Source of the DNA: Pandoraea captiosa
Lineage (GTDB): Bacteria > Pseudomonadota > Gammaproteobacteria > Burkholderiales > Burkholderiaceae
Length of the DNA: 64,000 bases
NCBI RefSeq assembly: GCF_902459775.1
Contig: NZ_CABPSQ010000012.1
Location: 1-64,000, forward strand
Direction: 5' to 3'
Each line of letters starts with the position of its first letter. Within the stretch, counting starts at the first letter, position 1. Below are positions 53,601 to 61,120 of the stretch, piece after piece. A program made the translations under genes and the position numbers. The notes under the pieces were generated by a model that saw only the letters and a program-made list of their open reading frames with translations, searched no databases and was not told the origin of the DNA.

Positions 53601-53995
53601 CCAAGAACGCCGACGGCGGCCTGCTCGAAGGCTACTTCTATGCCGGCGGTCACGCCACCATTGCGCACTTTATTTCGATCAGCGTCGATCTGCGCATCCA
53701 GGTGCGCTACTCGAGCAAAGGGCGTGTCGATGGGAGCGGCCGGTTCTCCGTGTCGATCGGCGCCGGCCCGTTCTCGTGGACGTTCCGCTACTCGGTCGAA
53801 TACCACGCCAACACGAAGGCCGCCGGTGTGCTCGCGACGACCTCAGGCTGCGAGCACCGCGACGCACCGCCAACGCCGCCGGGCACCCCCGACGATCTTC
53901 AGCCGGTCAACCTGCTCGACGGGAATCTCTGGGCGCAGTACCGCGACGCGTTCGCGCTTGGCGACACCCGCGCTCGCGCCAATACGGAATCGTAA
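47642..53995 (+). CDS. Giant Tat-exported protein, unknown function (first of pair)
   Basis: A 2117 aa protein. Residues 36-54 are a twin-arginine signal: SRRRFLWQSAALGAAPALAHA. Three parts are visible: a beta-rich N-terminal half (to about residue 1150) with a conserved-looking block GFRVALIKMTTREVEF; a long Ala/Gln/Asp-rich helical region (about 1165-1780, nt 51130-52990) likely coiled coil; and a beta-rich, Gly-rich C-terminal region (about 1815-2065) with GGGMFFAMHMAG, EAAIEYGLVGGF and GYFYAGGHATIAHFISISV. I recall similar C-termini in very large uncharacterised proteins of actinobacteria and myxobacteria, without known function. Starts at 47642 (after AGGGGGGAAG), 47675 (after GAGG) or 47552 are possible. 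The next gene begins 2 bp after its stop. Confidence 0.82.
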   Translation: MRKTHLNEAAVMRGLHSAQSQDKPSSSPDVSPDSPSRRRFLWQSAALGAAPALAHASPAADAEFSARRTANGFAFLHRGQVVWAVDVRWLAHPSSCLLSSGPEHAQVSLPRAAMPGALVPCTLSARLSRVDGRLRLSVEHALGNGAVDLDSWLNGHADLSLGPIAMPFDIHTAMVSIAPDRPVMGFLTPDLGLRLHADAAFTVHDRELSGVFDECLVAPAIDMQTRLVPNAAPRVAHLTLRSVTSGGARVHPRPKDTQLQCAAFTASQLRFEYSEHTHGAAILAWLASADAPVTLHSASLGWVDSPRVSLLAQSLSFGRVISDEPASLLVAATSNATLHANDLVLHGACVDCEPLVMREGGARSRPSRSSQSPLSRSVVWQRGVLRDNDGVSVQLHFREGATPPDPDAITELLDSIPLPGKRISLRGVEIEFTRPEDGLWLRASLDGYSLARQFGRYVVTLDGTRSVGDNVKPPMLHLRLPPQSFSEQAFYRAPPTADRNAKWPPAGANMRLGADRNEIARQGITQADRIDAAITMRDRPDGSDESIPQAARSALRVAGDTVLRFTPRAGRHDSFELSLSALLDPRRWQFRIAPQARRTSDAAGQASLDDVTDIELPWRVHLSPDENALLSASPQRLRDTNTFNPLFYLRPHAPQGMPRLNGPSADLPLRAIASPDHGRTWMHFGSTTAPTGTRPPVDPVRTALDEQDRNELVWLTSRWRESAIAGTANVENGVYIPQPIRAQRLLLSALGGSMRSTGRWDPPALKLDVPPSGNPVVAMSIEAWDHASTLGRAHHDRVVYRGYLMPFGFRVALIKMTTREVEFVPGRGYLAIPVQRYFIHPEDPVKVFPCAVGQPLESLNGFFQPERFEMLLDGDLQIYNPAAKDILGFGQDAFWVCAPPSDRQAPFPFRLRIGNSGHGNVPMAFVSNRVIHDPAQMRQVADEFNRNGVLLTTDAAKITFAPSVRQGDTRFTTHAATINAVVNDTVINSALLESQHQPPFYPVLVTADVELDAIQRTSGQKNPQRSRVRYAQLYRNVGFTQPKPAGATTAQGNPAEVFLTLTTPASMSFTGAGERGGGVATPNMTANALSRSKGLISGFVDLASPQGQKPSAPVLRALRRIEAGENPAVASTRTTTSTSVEVGGFDNPFATDAKLLGLIPLREVFKVVGLSDLPAFVESIDEAIAEQTGDVAAKLSAFGAQVRDAAISMIRQLDDQTSFVATDEGKQLRADLVSMQTAAALLAQSQSDLPERLQKTVTLTTRIRQLDAALRAIAAHPESLLNLNAIQEIRTTYVTPLVDAVTQARAQVGQALDQACKEANAQIDALVQQLQNEVSDAYSAVCDRFAQQVLEYAATHRQGLIALANSVRDADDVLTQLRWLAQCYDDYYQRGFGIPDVVQQFKDSAPVRDVTDALNQVRASVQTLATTHTTEWRKLCQTAVGMGLAVEDAWNKKKRDYPAQAKACAAPFTVLSRHLHDLVLAGHAGEVTDDMLLAPFNRAHQILLEVLASLDRAPDDLNLLEDETVTKALAALDAASHAMRKAIVGVEAAVRHLHQVLKQNSWRALASSVLTQYVDQTVATLSVAANAGSDTLHVALALCEAIGSLVDLRLDGTPAAAPTVAGQGYSPPVEKVRQSIVAIDATLRRIAQTAWRGIDAILKPLSALKAPPAELTPLIGAKLIDRTNDVRTRAAQCSADYAKAAGAPNGLTAQDVLALNQKLGGLADAINDWIRLIHGLPVQIEARALDMLRDAVQTLLASVVPARISADLNVKRQIEGYDNIFVASHRDIRSCLELKAHVETDLIARKTNSTITGSLTNFEIKLLEMVTLGITRLAFSADNGKMHLESPQIDGVTIGKPLDFLEGLEAWMNGSNGPFVLPMPSGVRAGYRMSGANIPLGPILVINYSFEAAVELPFDDRAAIFSVAVGSKANPCLVSVPPYGGGMFFAMHMAGTRLVSLEAAIEYGLVGGFKRGVVEGMGRVVIGLYITKNADGGLLEGYFYAGGHATIAHFISISVDLRIQVRYSSKGRVDGSGRFSVSIGAGPFSWTFRYSVEYHANTKAAGVLATTSGCEHRDAPPTPPGTPDDLQPVNLLDGNLWAQYRDAFALGDTRARANTES

Positions 53996-53997
53996 GC

Positions 53998-56900
53998 ATG
54001 CCGGACGACATTTCACTGCACCAGGGACGATGGATCGTCATCCCCAAGGGCTACGACCACACGAAGTGCAAGCTTCGGGTGACCCTGCAATGGACACCGC
54101 CAGAAAACGCGCCGATGGAGCGATCGGATTGGCCGTCGAAAGCACCATCGACTGCGTTCCGGTTCTTCACGAGAGCGTCTGGAAGCGCCCACGTGACGAC
54201 AGCCGGTGCGGCGTACCCTCCGAGCGCGCCTTTGCGTCCGGCCCCACCGGTGCAGGTCGATCGGGAGGTGTGGGCCGCAGCATTTGCCGCGCCTGCACAG
54301 GTTAATGCTGCGACGTCGTCCGAATGCGTCTCTGACACTGGCACCAAGAGCGCTTCCATTGCGGCACGATGGCGCACGATCGCGTTGGCCAGCAATTTTC
54401 ACGCCATGTCGGCCGAGTTGCTCGATGCACATCAGCGCATCATGGGCGTCCGGGCGAGGGGGGCAAACGTCGTGCCGATGCGCGTTGCGCTCTCAGGGCG
54501 CAGCGTACTGAGCGACAACGCCGGGATCCGCGCGCAAGACTCGCCATACCATCACCGGCAAATCATGGCGACGTCCGGTGGCGGCGCCATGGGCGCCATG
54601 GCCTGCGCCATGCGCGATACCTATTTGCCCAACGAAATGTCGGCCGCCGAGATGCAACGATGGATGTCCCGGCCGACCGCGTCTCTCGCGCAAACCGACG
54701 CCGAGAATCTGTTCGACCAGTTGTGCAACGCCTATGCCGACCACAGCAAGCGCGAGAACAAGTCGGCCCCGGACACGCCGAAGGGCTGGCAGGCGCACGT
54801 GGACAATCTGATCCGAACCGGCGTCGCGTACGAGCCGTTGGTTCGCATCTCCCGGAGTCTTCTGCAGCCTCTCGCGATCCCGGTCACGCCACCGAACGAG
54901 ATCACGGCCCAGGCGCTCGTCGACGAGGCCGTGATGGGCATGGCGCCGTGGCGCGACACCGGCCGGGAACCGTCGGACGACCCGTCGCGATTGTCAATGG
55001 TCGGACAGGCGTTCACATTACAGACGCAGCTCGGCATGCTCATCGAGATGGATCTGTCCATCAACGATCTGCCGCAGGCGCACGCGGCCATTAACGCAGG
55101 GCAGTCGTTCGAGATCGCCGCGGAACCCGATTTCGTCCAGTCGGCGCCAATGGCGTGGACGCGCACCGATGCAAGCGGATGGCCGTCCGATGATCCCGAT
55201 CCGGACGACGCGCATACCATACCGGTCAGTGGCGGCCTCCTGGCGTTGGAGCACGCGCTACTGACCAACGTGGAGTTGCGTCAGAGCTATCAGCAATACC
55301 GCAGTGAGGTGCAGTCGGTGGCCAGCAGGCTCGACTACCTCCTGCAAGCGCCGGACAACGCCGCGCGAGACGTCGAATTTCTCGCCCGGATCAAGACGGG
55401 GCCGTTGTCGTTGCATCTCGCTGCGATGGCAGAGCGCAAGGCGGCGCGGTACGAACAGAATCAAAAGGCCGCGTGCAGCGCCGGTGAAACGGTCTTCACG
55501 CTGCAAACACTGCTCATCGGGATTCGCCCGGACGTCGCGATTCAACCTCCCGGGAACAAACCCTTTGCAGAGCGCGAGAGCGACTGGCGGCCGATGCTCA
55601 GCCGTCGCCTGCGCTACTTCCAGTGCGCAACGCCCCTGCCATCCCCTACCGGCCCGGAAGCCGAGGCGCGCACCGAAGGATATCTGCCCCTCATGAGGCT
55701 GTCGCGTGTGCTTGACGACTCGTGGGTCGCCGACGACGAACTGTTCGCGTGGAGCGGCTGGAACCCCGCCGTTCCTCTGCCGGGGCAGCCCGCGCCGGGA
55801 GGCCCTCTGTCAGCGCACGCAAGCCCAATCCCGGGGAGTAATCCGGTATTCCGCTACGGCGCCAACATCAAGGCGCGCGTACGGCTCGTGCTGCGTGACG
55901 GAACCTGCCTGCCGCACCAGACGAGCGACTCGACCAGCACCCGCGCATGCCGGCTGCAGCGCTACGAGCCGCTCAAGGCCCCAGCGGTGCTGATGGCGTG
56001 GACGCCGAAGACGAGCGATTGGCTTCCTCCCGAGACACTGCACCACGTCGTGCTGGGCACAGGGGGCACGTCCGCGCTGGTGTCTCGCCGTCAGACCGTT
56101 CGCTACTGGTTGCCCGGCGAGATCAAGGACATATTCGAGCTGGACCGGCACGGGGCGTTCGACCGCGGGCGCACGCCGCACGACAGCGCGTTTTCCGGCT
56201 ACCAACGCACGCGAGACGGCTTTCCCGTGGTCGACGCACCCGACGTGCGCGTCAATCCGAACGTCAAGGACCGGCCGGCCGGCTCGCAATTTCCGGTATT
56301 CCGGCGCGGCCCAAACGACGGCCTGCTGCCTTACCATCCCGATCCGCTTGTCGAGGCACTCGTCATCGCCATCGCCCGCCGCACGGACGACGGGCGGTGG
56401 TGGCCGGTCGCTCGCGGCGGACATGCGGTGTGCTGCGTCCACCGCCTCTATCCTGGGTCCCGCCGGTGGCCCGAGGCGCTTGCGCTGCGAGTCGAGTTCA
56501 ATGGCGTACCGGCCGACACAGGTCCCGCATTGCAATATCGTCGGCTGCTCGCCCAGCCGGACGAGGCATTGCTGAGGGTGTCCGTTCCCGAAGGCGAACG
56601 CTTTTCGCTCGTGGCGTGGCCCGTAGGCGATCCCACCCGACTCACCGACGCGCACGCCTATGGGTCGCTTGGTGGCGACGGGTGGCGTTCGCTGCTGTCC
56701 TCCGCGTCCGATCATCAGGAGGACTTGCGCTTTCCCATGGACGGCGTAAGCGGCTTGCTAAGCGAGACATCGGTCATCGAGGTCGAGCACATCACCCCCG
56801 TTCCCGAAGCGCCGGCATTGGTCCACGACGATCGCCTCAACTTGCCACTTCGTCAGGCGGGTTCGCTTCAACAGCCTTATGCGATTGCCGTGAAGGCGCG

Positions 56901-58236
56901 CCCGGGGAGCGTGGGCGGCATGGATGTCGTTGCCCGTTGGCAGGATCCGCTCGACGATCCGGCGTTGGGCGAACCTCGGGAGGTCACCGCGCCCGACGCC
57001 GGTTATGCACGTTCCACCGATTATGCGCAGGCGAGTGTCGTCACCTTGACACATCGCTGGCACGCCATGATCGACAAGGCATTGTCCGACGTTGGCATCA
57101 GTCAACTATTGCGTCCGGCGATGTGGCTGCCGACGCAGCCAACGCCCTTGCCTGCCGGCAAGATCGTGTGTTGGACAACGGGCACCTACGCGCTGCCCGA
57201 CGGTAAGCGGCGTCGTGTGCGCTATGTGCCTATCGCACATGGTGTCCTACCCGATCCCGAGTCCGGGCCGTTGATCGATCCGGTCACACGCCAGCGCGAG
57301 GGAGTCGGCGCGGTTGTCGACGTCATGGCGAGCATCCCGCCCGCCGTGCCGGTCGTTCGGGACGTGCTGCCCGCGTTCCGGTTCACACGTGCTCGAGATC
57401 CGCGTAACGGGAGCAGCACCCGCCATACGGCCATGACGCTGCTGCTCGAGCGCGGATGGTGGTCGTCCGGTGACGGTGAACTGCTCGGCCTATGCGTTCG
57501 AACATCGAAGGAGACCCCCCCCGCGTCGCCGGTGTCCTCGTGGGGCGCCGACGCCGCCTTGTACGTCGATGGCGGGATCGACGAGCCGCTTCAACCAAAG
57601 CACTTCGTCTCGCCGCGTCAAGTCGTCGCATCGGAATCCGAAGGCGTGTCGCTCGTTCTATACAAACCCGAGTTCGATGTCGAGAACGACGCGTGGCGCG
57701 TCGACATCCGGCTGGCGACGCCACCAGGCGTGTCGTTGCCGTTCGTTCAGTTCGCGTTGGTTCGCTATCAACCGCATGCGATCCCCGGGGCTCACAGTTC
57801 GACCGTGGTGATGGCCGACTTCATCCAGTGGCAGGACGACCGCGCGGTGTCCATCGTCCGCGAGTCGGAACGGCCCAGGCGCTATCGGGTCGTGGTTCGC
57901 GGACCGAGAATGGAGGTCTCGGCGATCAATGCGCGTGAGATGGTCATGCAGTTGGAAGGGGCACGCCGCGGACCCGGCCCCATTCTGTGGGAGCCGATTG
58001 GCGATCCCGTACGCATGACCGGCAGCCTGGACACGAAACTCGGGCTCACCGAATGGCGGGCCAACGTGTCACTGCAGCGCAAAGAGATCTTCGAGCGAAC
58101 ACGCGTGCGGCTCATGGAGTACGGGCAGTTCGAGCGCGGTGTGAATGCTGCGGAAGGCCGAGGCAAGGGACCGCTCTTCTTTCTCGACCGTGTCGAGTTT
58201 GGGGACATCGAACGCGATCCCCCGGGCAATCCGTGA
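53998..58236 (+). CDS. Giant partner protein, unknown function (second of pair)
   Basis: A 1412 aa protein starting MPDDISLHQGRWIVIPKGYD, only 2 bp after the preceding stop, so translation is almost surely coupled; the long upstream extension of the frame lies inside the first gene. No signal peptide, membrane span or known catalytic motif is seen. It is rich in beta-like and Pro/Asp/Arg segments; the C-terminal part (RRYRVVVRGPRMEVSAIN, WRANVSLQRKEIFERTRV, RLMEYGQFERG) reads as repeated beta-sandwich strands. I recall that homologues of the first giant are followed by a second large protein of this kind. Function unknown; a large complex of both is the simplest idea. Confidence 0.8.
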   Translation: MPDDISLHQGRWIVIPKGYDHTKCKLRVTLQWTPPENAPMERSDWPSKAPSTAFRFFTRASGSAHVTTAGAAYPPSAPLRPAPPVQVDREVWAAAFAAPAQVNAATSSECVSDTGTKSASIAARWRTIALASNFHAMSAELLDAHQRIMGVRARGANVVPMRVALSGRSVLSDNAGIRAQDSPYHHRQIMATSGGGAMGAMACAMRDTYLPNEMSAAEMQRWMSRPTASLAQTDAENLFDQLCNAYADHSKRENKSAPDTPKGWQAHVDNLIRTGVAYEPLVRISRSLLQPLAIPVTPPNEITAQALVDEAVMGMAPWRDTGREPSDDPSRLSMVGQAFTLQTQLGMLIEMDLSINDLPQAHAAINAGQSFEIAAEPDFVQSAPMAWTRTDASGWPSDDPDPDDAHTIPVSGGLLALEHALLTNVELRQSYQQYRSEVQSVASRLDYLLQAPDNAARDVEFLARIKTGPLSLHLAAMAERKAARYEQNQKAACSAGETVFTLQTLLIGIRPDVAIQPPGNKPFAERESDWRPMLSRRLRYFQCATPLPSPTGPEAEARTEGYLPLMRLSRVLDDSWVADDELFAWSGWNPAVPLPGQPAPGGPLSAHASPIPGSNPVFRYGANIKARVRLVLRDGTCLPHQTSDSTSTRACRLQRYEPLKAPAVLMAWTPKTSDWLPPETLHHVVLGTGGTSALVSRRQTVRYWLPGEIKDIFELDRHGAFDRGRTPHDSAFSGYQRTRDGFPVVDAPDVRVNPNVKDRPAGSQFPVFRRGPNDGLLPYHPDPLVEALVIAIARRTDDGRWWPVARGGHAVCCVHRLYPGSRRWPEALALRVEFNGVPADTGPALQYRRLLAQPDEALLRVSVPEGERFSLVAWPVGDPTRLTDAHAYGSLGGDGWRSLLSSASDHQEDLRFPMDGVSGLLSETSVIEVEHITPVPEAPALVHDDRLNLPLRQAGSLQQPYAIAVKARPGSVGGMDVVARWQDPLDDPALGEPREVTAPDAGYARSTDYAQASVVTLTHRWHAMIDKALSDVGISQLLRPAMWLPTQPTPLPAGKIVCWTTGTYALPDGKRRRVRYVPIAHGVLPDPESGPLIDPVTRQREGVGAVVDVMASIPPAVPVVRDVLPAFRFTRARDPRNGSSTRHTAMTLLLERGWWSSGDGELLGLCVRTSKETPPASPVSSWGADAALYVDGGIDEPLQPKHFVSPRQVVASESEGVSLVLYKPEFDVENDAWRVDIRLATPPGVSLPFVQFALVRYQPHAIPGAHSSTVVMADFIQWQDDRAVSIVRESERPRRYRVVVRGPRMEVSAINAREMVMQLEGARRGPGPILWEPIGDPVRMTGSLDTKLGLTEWRANVSLQRKEIFERTRVRLMEYGQFERGVNAAEGRGKGPLFFLDRVEFGDIERDPPGNP

Positions 58237-58285
58237 CCGCGTGACCGGCGCGATGCCCAGCACGATGCCCGGTACCGCCCCGGCA

Positions 58286-59173
58286 TCACGCCGCCTGCTG
58301 GCGTTGCAAATCGCCCAGCACTTGCCGGATGTAACGCCCTGCGGCTTGCACGCCGGACATGTCGACGCCGGTTTCATAGCCCAGGGCATGCAGGTCCGCG
58401 AGCAGTGTCTCGGTGGCCAGATTCCCCGATGCGCCCTCGGCATACGGGCATCCGCCAAGCCCAGCGACGGAACTGTCGAACGTGCGCAGCCCCATCGCGA
58501 GCGACGTGCGAACGTTCGCCAGCGCCATGCCGTACGTATCGTGAAAATGGCCCGCCAGACGCTCGACGGGGATATCCCGCAGACACACCTCCAGCAGCTT
58601 GCGTGTGGACTCGGGTGTGCCACGGCCGATCGTGTCGCCCAGGGAAATCTCGTGGCATCCCATGGCGAGCAGCGCCTGCGCCACCTCCAGGACCGCCTGC
58701 GCCGCAACCTCGCCTTCATACGGGCAGCCCAGCACGCAGGACACATAGCCACGCACGGGAACACCCGCCTCCCGCGCCCTTTGCACGACAGGTCCGAAGC
58801 GATCCAGACTCTGCGCAATGCTGCAATTGATATTGCGCTGCGAGAAGGTCTCCGACGCCGCACCAAACACCGCAACTTCGTCACAGCGCGCCGCCAGCGC
58901 GGCTTCCAGTCCTTGCAGGTTGGGCGTGAGTGCGCTGTAGCATAGGCCCGGGAGACGTTCGATCGAGGCCATGACTTCGGTGCTGCCCGCCATTTGCGGC
59001 ACCCATTTGGGCGACACGAACGAAGCGGCTTCGATAAAGCGCAGGCCTGCGCGACTGAGCTGATCGATCAGCTCGACCTTGGCGCTCAGTGGCACGGGCA
59101 GCTTTTCGTTTTGCAGGCCATCGCGCGGCCCGACTTCCACGATCTTGACCCGGCGGTCCGACGCATTCGACAT
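58286..59173 (-). CDS. mvaB: Hydroxymethylglutaryl-CoA lyase
   Basis: A 295 aa TIM-barrel lyase that splits HMG-CoA to acetyl-CoA and acetoacetate. The N-terminal EVGPRDGLQNE holds the metal/Asp site, GHFHDTYG gives the His ligands, and the Cys loop is SVAGLGGCPYAEGASGN. GGGAGG precedes ATG 59173. HMG-CoA lyase also serves leucine breakdown, but here it follows genes for a transporter and an NAD-type HMG-CoA reductase, which fits mevalonate degradation. It is the last gene of the minus-strand unit. Confidence 0.95.
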   Translation of the reverse strand: MSNASDRRVKIVEVGPRDGLQNEKLPVPLSAKVELIDQLSRAGLRFIEAASFVSPKWVPQMAGSTEVMASIERLPGLCYSALTPNLQGLEAALAARCDEVAVFGAASETFSQRNINCSIAQSLDRFGPVVQRAREAGVPVRGYVSCVLGCPYEGEVAAQAVLEVAQALLAMGCHEISLGDTIGRGTPESTRKLLEVCLRDIPVERLAGHFHDTYGMALANVRTSLAMGLRTFDSSVAGLGGCPYAEGASGNLATETLLADLHALGYETGVDMSGVQAAGRYIRQVLGDLQRQQAA

Positions 59174-59195
59174 CGCTGCCTCCCTTTCAGAACAT

Positions 59196-60578
59196 TCAGA
59201 ACAGCTTGAGCAGCGCAGGAACGCTCAGCACCGCGGTGTAGTAACCCATGAACTGCACGCCGGTGTTAAAGCCGAAGTTGCGCGAGAGCAATCCGCCCAT
59301 GAGACCCATCGTCAGGATCACCAGCAGGCCCAGCAGGCCGCCTTCCCAGACGCTGATCACGATGATCAGGCCGACAAAGGTGGCAATGATGGCTTCATGG
59401 CTGACCTTGCGCGAGACGAACATCGCAGCGCGACGCGCATAGTTCATCGCGAACGGATACGACACCAGCGCGGCCAGCACCACGGACAACATCCCGTAGC
59501 CGAAAAACTCCCAGTGGCTGAGCAGGTTATGCAGATTGTGCGTCTGGCCCGTCGCTGCATCCACCGTAAAGCGTGGCGGCGCATTGAACAACGGCGCCGC
59601 AGGGCCGGCAGCCACCGGGCTCAGGGGCAAACCAAAGGCAATCAGCGGAATCAGCGCTTCGGCGATGTACGTGGCTTCCGTCACGCCGTTGCGGGCGCTC
59701 AGCACCGTGGTCAGCCGGTGATAAGCATGTTTCACGCGAGCACCCACCAACTCGCCCAGCACCACGGTCATGGCCACGGGACTGAACACGAACGTGGCGC
59801 TCGAAATGGCGGCGGTCGCCAATGTCCAGCGGGTCTGGGTTCGGTCCAGCACCTTGAACGGGTTGGGGAAGTAGCCCGACCAGCCTTTGACGTCAGGCGC
59901 CAGGTTGAACTGGCGAACCTTCTCCCGCAACATGCTTTTGCGACCTGCGGGCGCCATGACGGTAAAGAGGTCGGCGACCAACGGGCCAATGGCGATACCA
60001 AGGAAGTAGCTGATGCTGAGCTTGGTGTCGTACTTGGCGGTGAGTGTCTGCAGCGCCAGAATCACCACAACGAAAGGCACGAGCAACGCGACTGCCCCCC
60101 AGCGACCTTTGGAGAAATAGGCAATCAGTACGGCTGCGGCCAGAAAGATCCACGGGGCCGTCTTGGTGATGGTCGCGCCAAACGGCGCCAGCATCACGGC
60201 GAACAGCACCGCCAGCGGCACGGCGATGAATGCCGCGACGATGGCGCCCGAGACCATTTTGCGCAACGCGATATGCGGCACGCCGAGCTTGCGCAGCAAA
60301 TCTGCGTCCTGCAGCAAAGGTGTGGCGAGGGTGTCCCCCGGGATGCCCAGCAGCGCGGTCGGAACGGCGTGCGTCATGTGTTTGGCGATGGCTCCCGCCA
60401 GAAAAAACGTGAAGACACCGGCGGGCGGCACGCCAAGCAAAACGACGAGCAGCGTGAGCGGTGCGAGCGTCGTGGTTTCGTCAGTCCCCGAAACCAGTCC
60501 GATGGCTGCAAAGACGATGGCGCCGATCAGGCCCATGCCCGCAGCGATGGCGATTTGTTCAATCAGTACTGCATCCAT
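59196..60578 (-). CDS. TctA-family membrane permease, probable mevalonate uptake
   Basis: A 460 aa polytopic protein (about 10-12 spans) of the tripartite tricarboxylate transporter large subunit group. GIPGDTLATPLL and a second related loop LIAFGLPLSPVAAGPAAPLFN are the paired TctA-type re-entrant motifs. It is shorter than typical TctA (about 500 aa). Lying between the HMG-CoA reductase and lyase genes, it most likely imports mevalonate; this is inference from position. No TctC-type periplasmic binding protein is encoded nearby. GAGGAG precedes ATG 60578. Confidence 0.85.
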   Translation of the reverse strand: MDAVLIEQIAIAAGMGLIGAIVFAAIGLVSGTDETTTLAPLTLLVVLLGVPPAGVFTFFLAGAIAKHMTHAVPTALLGIPGDTLATPLLQDADLLRKLGVPHIALRKMVSGAIVAAFIAVPLAVLFAVMLAPFGATITKTAPWIFLAAAVLIAYFSKGRWGAVALLVPFVVVILALQTLTAKYDTKLSISYFLGIAIGPLVADLFTVMAPAGRKSMLREKVRQFNLAPDVKGWSGYFPNPFKVLDRTQTRWTLATAAISSATFVFSPVAMTVVLGELVGARVKHAYHRLTTVLSARNGVTEATYIAEALIPLIAFGLPLSPVAAGPAAPLFNAPPRFTVDAATGQTHNLHNLLSHWEFFGYGMLSVVLAALVSYPFAMNYARRAAMFVSRKVSHEAIIATFVGLIIVISVWEGGLLGLLVILTMGLMGGLLSRNFGFNTGVQFMGYYTAVLSVPALLKLF

Positions 60579-60595
60579 GCCGTGTACTCCTCAGA

Positions 60596-61039
60596 TTATT
60601 GGCCATCACGGCGTTGGGATGTGCCGGGCGTGACGAAGAGTTCATAGAGCCTTAGCTCCTTGAGTTCCTGCACCACAACGGGGGGCAGGTCGGACACCGA
60701 GCCCAGACCACCGGGCTGCTGCTCCAGCTCACGCAACACTTCGTCGCGCCATTCGGGGTTGCTGGAGATGTCTTCTTCGGTCACGACACGCTTGGGCGGG
60801 AAGACGCGCGCACAAATGACGCCGGCGAGCACACAGCCGGCCAGACCGGCGAGCATGGCGTAGGCATGGGCCAGCTGTTTCGATTCGACCACCGAGCTCA
60901 GCCATCGGCTGGCGGCAAAAAAACCGATTACGCTGATGCCGATGCCGATCAGGATGGACCAGCTCAGGTGCCTGAGATCGACGGTGTCTCCCCACACCTC
61001 GGCGAGCTGCCAGTTCGACGCTTGCTTGTCTGAACGCAT
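60596..61039 (-). CDS. Small two-span membrane protein, TctB-like partner
   Basis: A 147 aa protein with membrane spans at about residues 26-45 and 62-83, then a charged C-terminal tail (ITEED-type, PEWRDEVLRELEQQ). TctB-type small subunits usually have four spans, so this is not a typical one, but position directly upstream of the TctA-like gene (17 bp gap) suggests the small subunit of the same carrier. AGGAGA precedes ATG 61039. Family not recognised with certainty. Confidence 0.65.
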   Translation of the reverse strand: MRSDKQASNWQLAEVWGDTVDLRHLSWSILIGIGISVIGFFAASRWLSSVVESKQLAHAYAMLAGLAGCVLAGVICARVFPPKRVVTEEDISSNPEWRDEVLRELEQQPGGLGSVSDLPPVVVQELKELRLYELFVTPGTSQRRDGQ

Positions 61040-61077
61040 CGTCTTGTCTCCTTGCTTGTAGTTATGCCTGTTTTGGA

Positions 61078-61112
61078 TAAAAAAGCCTCGCCGGGCGGTG
61101 CCTGACGAGGCG
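61078..61112 (-). terminator. Terminator-like hairpin inside the mva operon
   Basis: Read on the minus strand, GCCTCG and CGAGGC arms (61106-61111 and 61085-61090) are followed by six T residues. It lies between mvaA and the small membrane protein gene and could trim expression of the transport and lyase genes relative to the reductase. Confidence 0.7.
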
Positions 61113-61120
61113 CAAGAGGC

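Noticed and set aside
47642-58236. Giant pair as Tc/Rhs toxin, contact-dependent inhibition or phage tail genes
   Set aside because: No RHS/YD repeats, haemagglutinin repeats, POTRA partner, VgrG/PAAR or baseplate motifs were seen, and no immunity-like gene follows.
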